Below, in pieces: positions 1 through 4,357 of a stretch of DNA of 7,636 bases (positions are counted from its first letter, which is position 1; every line of letters begins with the position of its first letter). A model generated the notes under the pieces. It searched no databases. It was not told the origin of the DNA and saw only the letters and a program-made list of their open reading frames with translations. Position numbers and translations under genes: made by a program. Origin of the DNA: Saprospiraceae bacterium (GTDB lineage Bacteria > Bacteroidota > Bacteroidia > Chitinophagales > Saprospiraceae); the NCBI GenBank assembly GCA_004297645.1, contig SCUG01000222.1, positions 1 to 7,636 of the forward strand, given 5' to 3'.

Positions 1-44
1 CTATGCCGGGGTGGACGCCAACATCGTGGCCCTTTCCGGCATAG
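1..44. repeat. 9-bp inverted repeat around an apparently flipped 26-bp core inside the RND gene
   Basis: Bases 1-9 (ctatgccgg) and 36-44 (ccggcatag) are exact reverse complements flanking the 26-bp core 10-35. Read on the minus strand the core gives YAG-KGHDVGVHP-GI, which does not fit the RND family. Read on the plus strand the same bases (2-46) give YAGVDANIVALSGIA, the conserved sequence that precedes TM4 in CusA-like pumps. Flipping only the core therefore repairs the gene without changing frame. Either a real short inversion between the arms or a fold-back assembly/sequencing artefact would produce this; its place at the window edge favours the artefact. Confidence 0.85.
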
Positions 45-1261
45 CGCATGACAATGAAGGTCATCAGCACCGCCACCGGCAACATGCTGGAGATGAGCAG
101 AGACGCCCGCAGGTTGAGCATCAGAATGATAACCACGATGATGCTGATGATGACTTCGTCCGACAGCGCGCGCTCTAATGTGCCGAGCGTTTCCTCAATC
201 AGTTGGGTGCGGTCGTAAAACGGCACGATGGTGAGTTGGCTCACCGTGCCATCTGCCAACGTCTTTTTAGGCAGGCCGGGAGCTATTTCCACGATTTTTT
301 CTTTGACGCCATTGATGACGGCAAGCGGGTTGGAACCATAACGGGCGACCACTACACCACCTGCCACCTCGGCGCCGTCCTTGTCGAGGACGCCCCGCCG
401 GGTGGCTGGCCCCAATGAAACTACGGCAATGTCTTTGAGGCGGATGGGCACGTTGTTGTGTACCGCAACCACCGCCAGTTCGAGGTCTTCCACTTTTTTG
501 ATGTAGCCTAAGCCCCGAACTAAGTATTCCGCTTTGTTGATTTCGATAGTCTGTGAGCCGGCATCCCGGTTGGATTTTTTCACCGCAGCCACCACGTCCA
601 TCAGCATGATGTCGTAAGCTTTCAGGGCGCTGGGATTCACGTCCACCTGGTATTCCTTAATCTGCCCGCCGGCGGAGGCGACTTCGGAGACGCCCTCGAC
701 GGCATTGAGGGAATATTTCACATAGAAATCCTGCACCGTCCTGATTTCGTTCAAATCCCAGCCGCCGGTTGGGTTGCCCTGCGGGTCGCGCCCTTCGATG
801 GTGTACCAATAGACCTGTCCGAGGGCGGTGGCATCGGGTCCGAGTGCAGGCTGCACGCCCGGCGGCAACAGGCCGGAGGGCAGGGAATTCAGTTTTTCTA
901 AAATCCGGGAGCGTGACCAATAGAATTCAGTGCTTTCATCGAAGATGACGTAAATGATGGAAAAGCCAAACATCGAGGTACTCCGGATAGATTTCACGCC
1001 AGGCATGCCGAGCAGGAAGGTGGTGAGCGGATAGGTGATTTGGTCTTCCACGTCCTGCGGGGAGCGGCCCATCCAGTCGGCGAAAACGATTTGCTGGTTC
1101 TCGCCGAGGTCGGGGATGGCATCCACCGGCACGGGGTCGGAGGGCAGGAAGGTTTTCCAGCCAAAGGGCGCCGTGGCAATGCCCCAGCCGATGAAGGCTA
1201 CGAGCAAGAGCAGGGTGACGAATTTTTTTTCGAGGAAAAAACGAATGATGTTGTTGAGCAT
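1..1261 (-). CDS. cusA: Heavy-metal efflux RND permease, CusA/CzcA family (N-terminal 420 codons, C-terminus beyond window)
   Basis: Inner-membrane pump of a tripartite RND system that exports metal ions using the proton gradient. I translated the minus strand from the ATG at 1261 down to base 2: 420 codons without a stop. Visible features: first membrane helix at about residues 13-31, VDAIPDLG (46-53) in the first periplasmic loop, ITYPLTTFLLGMPGV (75-89), VIFDESTEFYWSRSRILE (105-122), GPDATALGQVYWY (141-153), EVASAGGQIKEYQV (193-206), YDRTQLIEETL (349-359), and helices TM2-TM3 at about 368-405. These match CusA-type HME-RND proteins, which are about 1000-1050 residues long. Substrate cannot be read because the TM4 motif and metal-relay residues lie outside. 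The re-inverted edge (see the inverted repeat at 1-44) reads VDANIVALSGI, closer to CusA than CzcA. No Shine-Dalgarno sequence precedes the ATG. Residues 410-418 are abnormal because of the edge inversion. The symbol is by family only. Confidence 0.93.
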   Translation of the reverse strand, partial: MLNNIIRFFLEKKFVTLLLLVAFIGWGIATAPFGWKTFLPSDPVPVDAIPDLGENQQIVFADWMGRSPQDVEDQITYPLTTFLLGMPGVKSIRSTSMFGFSIIYVIFDESTEFYWSRSRILEKLNSLPSGLLPPGVQPALGPDATALGQVYWYTIEGRDPQGNPTGGWDLNEIRTVQDFYVKYSLNAVEGVSEVASAGGQIKEYQVDVNPSALKAYDIMLMDVVAAVKKSNRDAGSQTIEINKAEYLVRGLGYIKKVEDLELAVVAVHNNVPIRLKDIAVVSLGPATRRGVLDKDGAEVAGGVVVARYGSNPLAVINGVKEKIVEIAPGLPKKTLADGTVSQLTIVPFYDRTQLIEETLGTLERALSDEVIISIIVVIILMLNLRASLLISSMLPVAVLMTFIVMRYAGKGHDVGVHPGI

Positions 1262-1376
1262 GATGCTGCACTGGTTTGAAAATGGATGAAGAGCGCCGGC
1301 GTTCGGGCGCAATCAAACAGCGATACCCACAACGGCGCCCTTTGGCATCGAGTGGCTATCTGCAACCAGTGTTGGT

Positions 1377-1805
1377 CTAACAAAGGAAAGTCTGCAACAT
1401 CACCAATATGTCCTCTTGGACAATGGGCGGCTTGTAGATAAGGTGGGAAACCTTCAGCGCCGCAGATGGTGCAAATGGGTAGTTGTAAACTACGAGGATG
1501 GTGTAAAGGAGTGCCGGTTTTTTCAGCAGTTCGACATTGGCAGTTTGAACCTGCTTGTCTTCATCGAGCTGATAGTATTTGGCGATGTTCTGGCAGCAGC
1601 CATTGTCTTCGTCGCATTGATGGGGGCTGCATGAAGCAGGTTCGGGCGCGCATAAATCCAGGGTGGAATTATCGCAAGCCGCCCGCTTGTCCATGCAAGA
1701 ATGGCCCTTCATGGCTCCTTTGCAAAAATGCTTGTGAAGCGTGAAGCCGGTCGTGCTGAACAGGACCGTGATAGCGAGGATGATATGGAGAACTTTAGCT
1801 GCCAA
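1377..1805 (-). CDS. Small Cys-rich membrane protein, HYC_CC_PP family type
   Basis: Probable metal-associated envelope protein, function not established. The frame is open from 1826 to the stop at 1377. Within the 149-residue reading there is one N-terminal hydrophobic helix (about 9-30: AAKVLHIILAITVLFSTTGF), then HKHFC (31-35), a Cys/His-rich stretch with C44, C51, C59, C66, C71 and the pair C77-C78 (NGCCQN), a second hydrophobic stretch (106-120), YKPP (131-134) and a terminal Cys. The HFC, CC and PP landmarks in this order match the Bacteroidota HYC_CC_PP family, often found beside CusA-type pumps. It lies 115 bp upstream of the RND gene on the same strand, so co-transcription is likely. 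Start: the TTG at 1826 falls inside the -7 box, so I prefer the TTG at 1805 (about 142 residues). No ATG occurs before residue 39. The 1826 start cannot be excluded. Confidence 0.78.
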   Translation of the reverse strand: MAAKVLHIILAITVLFSTTGFTLHKHFCKGAMKGHSCMDKRAACDNSTLDLCAPEPASCSPHQCDEDNGCCQNIAKYYQLDEDKQVQTANVELLKKPALLYTILVVYNYPFAPSAALKVSHLIYKPPIVQEDILVMLQTFLC

Positions 1806-1823
1806 GAGATTTAATTTACGTCG

Positions 1824-1855
1824 CAAAGGTATGGGGTGCGTGTGGGTTTTACTAA
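1824..1855 (-). promoter_or_regulatory. Bacteroidota-type promoter for the Cys-rich protein and RND pump
   Basis: The minus strand reads TACCTTTG at 1831-1824, an exact match to the Bacteroidota -7 consensus TAnnTTTG. A weak -33 element, TTAG (1855-1852), lies 20 nt upstream, within the usual spacing. Transcription would begin near 1817-1820, which excludes the TTG at 1826 as translation start. Confidence 0.6.
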
Positions 1856-1910
1856 TTGATTTCCGTTAAAGGTTTGCAAAGTTTTCAGTTTTTTTCAAAA
1901 AATGGCTGAC

Positions 1911-1918
1911 TATCTTTG
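1911..1918 (+). promoter_or_regulatory. Bacteroidota-type -7 box for the PhoD-like gene
   Basis: TATCTTTG matches TAnnTTTG exactly and ends 15 nt before the ATG at 1934. No clear TTTG is seen at -33, only a T-rich tract (1889-1895). The box contains the TTG at 1916, so the longer reading from that codon is unlikely to be the real protein. The 1827-1933 gap is thus a divergent promoter region. Confidence 0.6.
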
Positions 1919-1933
1919 CCCGAAACCTTCTCA

Positions 1934-3508
1934 ATGAAAAACTTCCTGCTGCTGATTGTGCTGAGCCTTTATTTGCACTCTTCCTTTGCACAGAATCTTT
2001 TACAGCCCGAACTCGAAGCGTTTTACAATCCCGCTCTCCGGCCCTTTTATTTCGGCGTAGCCTCCGGAGATCCGCAGCCCCACAGTGTGGTGATTTGGAC
2101 CAAAATCGTCCCCGAAAATTTGGGGTTGCAGCAAATACATTGGGAGGTGGCCACTGACACACTCCTGCAAAACGTAGTGCAGTCGGGCACCGGCGAGGCG
2201 GATAGCTCCTCTGCTTTTACCCTGAAATTAGTGGTGGAAAACCTCGAAGCGGGCACCCACTATTTTTACCGCTTTCAGCATGAGGGGAGGTACTCGCCCA
2301 TTGGCCGCACTAAGACGGCTCCGGAGGGGGAGGTGCCGCTGTTGCGCTTTGCAGTAGTGAGTTGCGCCAACTTTCCGTCGGGCTATTTCAATGCGTTCGG
2401 TGACCTCGCCCGCCGCAACGATATAGACGCCGTGCTCCATCTCGGCGACTACATTTACGAGTATGGCAGCGGCGGCCCTCGCAAGAAAAAGAAGAACTTC
2501 TCCCGGCCCCACATTCCCAACCATGAAATCCTGACGCTGCAAGACTACCGTACCCGCTACGGCCAATACCGCCTTGACCCGCAACTGATGGAGGCTCACC
2601 GGCTGCTTCCCTTCATCGTCATCTGGGACGATCACGAGCTGGCCAACAACTCCAACGTGAGCGGCGCCCAAAACCACGACCCCAACAGCGAGGGCAGCTG
2701 GGAACAACGCAAAGCCATTGCCCGGCAGGTCTATTTTGAATGGCTGCCCGTGCACGACAATCCGCAGCGCAGCATCATTCGCAGCTTCCGGTACGGCGGC
2801 CTCGCCGAGTTGTGGATGCTCGACGGCCGCCTCGAAGGGCGCAGCCCGCAGGCCAAAGGCACCGGCGACCCGGCGTTGCCCTCCGCAAGCCGCCACATGC
2901 TGGGCGAGAAGCAGACGGAGTGGCTGCTCGACGGCATGAAAAACTCTACCGCCCGCTGGAAAATCATGGGCAACCAGGTCATCTTCTCGCCGCTTAACGA
3001 CAGCAAAGTTTTTAGCCGCGACCCCTCCATCCGCATGGACCGATGGGATGGCTATCCTGCCGAGCGCAGCGAGATTTTCGACTTCTTTTATAAAAACAAC
3101 CTGAGAAATATCATTGTCGTTACGGGCGACGTGCACACATCCTGGGCCTTCGAACTGACGGGCGACCCGCTCAACCCTTCGAAGTACAACCGGAAAACGG
3201 GTATGGGCGTCACCGGCGCAGAATTTGTCACGCCGAGCGTGTCTTCGTTCAACTTCGATGAGGTGGTGCCGAAGTTCGTCACCTGGGAGGCTAAACGCCG
3301 TTTTTGCAAAAAGAAAAACAACCCTCACCTGCGCTTCCTCGACCTCAACCACCACGGCTACATGACCCTCACCCTGACGCCGGAACGGGCACAGGCTGAT
3401 TGGTTTTTTGTGAAAACCCTGTACGAGGTGGACTATCGCTTCAAACAAAAAGGCGGGCGCTACATCGAGTACGACGGAAACCAGGTGAAGAAGAATAAGA
3501 AACGATGA
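1934..3508 (+). CDS. phoD: Secreted PhoD-like alkaline phosphatase/phosphodiesterase
   Basis: Metallophosphoesterase that releases phosphate from phosphomonoesters or diesters outside the cytoplasm. 524 residues from the ATG at 1934, chosen because the in-frame TTG at 1916 lies in the promoter box and this ATG opens directly on a signal peptide (MKNFLLLIVLSLYLHSSFAQ, likely cut after FAQ). An N-terminal Ig-like PhoD_N domain (about 38-130) begins FGVASGDP. The catalytic domain (about 136-490) shows VSCANFPSG (C144), LHLGDYIYEYG (D172, Y175), WDDHELANNS (D232, D233, H234), LDGRLEGRSP, TGDVHTSWAFELT (D399, H401) and NHHGYMTL (H473, H474). In B. subtilis PhoD a Cys, Asp, Tyr and His bind iron next to two calcium ions; C144, D172 and Y175 fit the first three positions. 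The C-terminus is Lys-rich. No twin-arginine motif is seen. Length is normal; the exact substrate is unknown. Confidence 0.93.
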   Translation: MKNFLLLIVLSLYLHSSFAQNLLQPELEAFYNPALRPFYFGVASGDPQPHSVVIWTKIVPENLGLQQIHWEVATDTLLQNVVQSGTGEADSSSAFTLKLVVENLEAGTHYFYRFQHEGRYSPIGRTKTAPEGEVPLLRFAVVSCANFPSGYFNAFGDLARRNDIDAVLHLGDYIYEYGSGGPRKKKKNFSRPHIPNHEILTLQDYRTRYGQYRLDPQLMEAHRLLPFIVIWDDHELANNSNVSGAQNHDPNSEGSWEQRKAIARQVYFEWLPVHDNPQRSIIRSFRYGGLAELWMLDGRLEGRSPQAKGTGDPALPSASRHMLGEKQTEWLLDGMKNSTARWKIMGNQVIFSPLNDSKVFSRDPSIRMDRWDGYPAERSEIFDFFYKNNLRNIIVVTGDVHTSWAFELTGDPLNPSKYNRKTGMGVTGAEFVTPSVSSFNFDEVVPKFVTWEAKRRFCKKKNNPHLRFLDLNHHGYMTLTLTPERAQADWFFVKTLYEVDYRFKQKGGRYIEYDGNQVKKNKKR

Positions 3509-3635
3509 AGTTTTGGCTCATGCCGGGCTTGCGTGTAATTGTACAGCCGAACCCCAGTCCGGCTGCGCCAAAAGTTTCGCCGGGCTGCGGTTCGGCGATA
3601 CTTTTTCACCGCAAACCAACATGAGCCAGAGTTTC
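3507..3635 (+). repeat. Imperfect palindrome after the PhoD-like gene, possible terminator
   Basis: Two inverted-repeat pairs share one centre near 3571. Outer arms 3507-3522 and 3620-3635 pair over 16 positions with three G-T wobbles and contain the exact pair ggctcatg/catgagcc. Inner arms 3546-3553 (gccgaacc) and 3589-3596 (ggttcggc) are exact. The outer stem begins within the stop codon of the PhoD-like gene, and a T-rich run (3632-3640) follows. This fits a large transcription terminator or a decayed palindromic repeat. No coding sequence is seen here. Confidence 0.45.
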
Positions 3636-3639
3636 TATT

Positions 3640-3707
3640 TTAGACTTTGGACACTTTCACTAACCCCCCGATTTATCCGGGGGTTAGTGAAAGTGTCCAA
3701 AGTCTAA
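3640..3707. mobile_element. MITE-like 68-bp palindrome with 8-bp target-site duplication
   Basis: Arms 3640-3668 and 3679-3707 are perfect reverse complements (29 bp), separated by a 10-nt loop. The ends read ttagactttgg and ccaaagtctaa. Directly outside lie identical octamers tttctatt at 3632-3639 and 3708-3715, exactly abutting the element, as expected for a target-site duplication. No coding capacity, so it would depend on a transposase in trans. Duplications of 8 bp occur in several IS families (for example IS66, ISL3, IS1595, some IS256), so I assign none. The insertion ends 22 bp before the cytochrome ATG and may change its expression; the hairpin could also stop transcription arriving from the PhoD-like gene. 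Confidence 0.75.
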
Positions 3708-3737
3708 TTTCTATTACCAAATCAATTTTAGCATAAA

Positions 3738-4157
3738 ATGAAAAAACTTTTAGTCCTCATTTCTATGGCGGCGGCCATTTACGCCCTTTCATGCACCAAC
3801 GACGCGGAAGCTTCCAAGCCGCTCAATCCCAATGGCGACAGCGAACTCGCCCTGCTCATGCGCTCCATGTTCGACGATGGAGCGAAGGTGAAAGAAGCCA
3901 TACAAAATGGCCGGGTGCCCAAAATTTTGGTTGAATTTGAAAAAATCCACACCGCAAAAGCCACGATGCCGGGCAAGGCTGACACTCCCGAATTCAAAAC
4001 CTTTGCAGCAGCCTACGTGCAAGCCGTAAACGCCCTGAAAGAGGCCAACGGTGAAGATGTGGAAACGCACTACACTGGCATGGTGAACGCCTGCATGAAT
4101 TGCCACAACGCCGTTTGCCCCGGCCCCACCCGGCGAATAAAGAAGCTGTATCTCTGA
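3738..4157 (+). CDS. Monohaem c-type cytochrome lipoprotein (class II / cytochrome c'-like)
   Basis: Probable periplasm-facing electron carrier anchored by lipid. 139 residues from an ATG in an A-rich context without a Shine-Dalgarno sequence. MKKLLVLISMAAAIYALSC is a type II signal peptide with lipobox ALSC and lipidated C19. The mature part looks all-helical (DSELALLMRSMFDDG at 34-48, PKILVEFEKIHTAKA at 61-75, FKTFAAAYVQAVNALKEA at 86-103). The haem site CMNCH (C119, C122, H123) lies near the C-terminus, followed by NAVCPGPTRRIKKLYL with a further Cys at 127. A C-terminal CxxCH in a short four-helix protein is typical of class II cytochromes c; the Met in LLMRSM (M41 or M44) is a candidate sixth ligand. 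It stands alone between two palindromic spacers. The partner is unknown; the downstream dehydrogenase is possible but not shown. Confidence 0.82.
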   Translation: MKKLLVLISMAAAIYALSCTNDAEASKPLNPNGDSELALLMRSMFDDGAKVKEAIQNGRVPKILVEFEKIHTAKATMPGKADTPEFKTFAAAYVQAVNALKEANGEDVETHYTGMVNACMNCHNAVCPGPTRRIKKLYL

Positions 4158-4167
4158 GAGGTTTAGT

Positions 4168-4244
4168 AACGTGTTCAAAATAAGATGTTCTTTTTGAGGC
4201 CGCCTCCGGCGGCCTCAAAAAAAACATCTTATTTTGCGCACGTT
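4168..4244. repeat. Long near-perfect palindrome after the cytochrome gene
   Basis: Arms 4168-4204 and 4208-4244 pair over 37 positions around a 3-nt loop. Only two positions fail to pair (4175/4237 and 4190/4222) and one is a G-T wobble (4174/4238). The core is gaggccgcc-tcc-ggcggcctc, bounded by a T-run before and an A-run after, which lengthen the stem and leave no free U-tract. It starts 10 bp after the cytochrome stop. It may end transcription or be a MITE-like repeat, but no abutting target-site duplication is seen. Confidence 0.7.
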
Positions 4245-4250
4245 CCTTAG

Positions 4251-4332
4251 GAGGTTCAGGAGGTTTTGTGGCGAAAAAGAGCCGAAAGACGCCAAACATT
4301 TGAGGCGTTTGCGACTAAACCTTCTAAACCTC
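4251..4332. repeat. Imperfect inverted repeat built from GAGGTTnAG-type units before the dehydrogenase gene
   Basis: Arm 4251-4268 (gaggttcaggaggttttg) pairs with 4315-4332 (ctaaaccttctaaacctc) with two mismatches and one wobble. A smaller gacgcc/ggcgtt pair (4288-4293, 4304-4309) lies inside. A further unit, gaggtttag, stands at 4158-4166, exactly complementary to 4324-4332 and outside the large palindrome. The RNA between the cytochrome and dehydrogenase genes would thus be highly folded. I see no clear promoter for the dehydrogenase here. Confidence 0.45.
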
Positions 4333-4357
4333 TTAAACATTTACCATCATTCATCAA

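Noticed and set aside
657..1316. Several short minus-strand frames suggesting a frameshifted RND gene
   Set aside because: Base-by-base translation from 1261 to 2 shows one unbroken frame; the short frames are shadows of this open-ended gene.
1160..1346. 14-bp inverted repeat gccaaagggcgccg (1160-1173) / cggcgccctttggc (1333-1346)
   Set aside because: One arm encodes a conserved part of the RND protein; a GC-rich match of this length by chance is plausible and no other structure supports it.
2228..3448. 406-residue open frame antisense to the PhoD-like gene
   Set aside because: It lies wholly opposite a gene with clear PhoD motifs, its translation has no recognisable domain, and long antisense frames are expected from GC-rich codon use.
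3513..3707. 64-residue open frame in the spacer after the PhoD-like gene
   Set aside because: It runs through two palindromes, has no convincing start, and ends in the arm of the MITE-like element.
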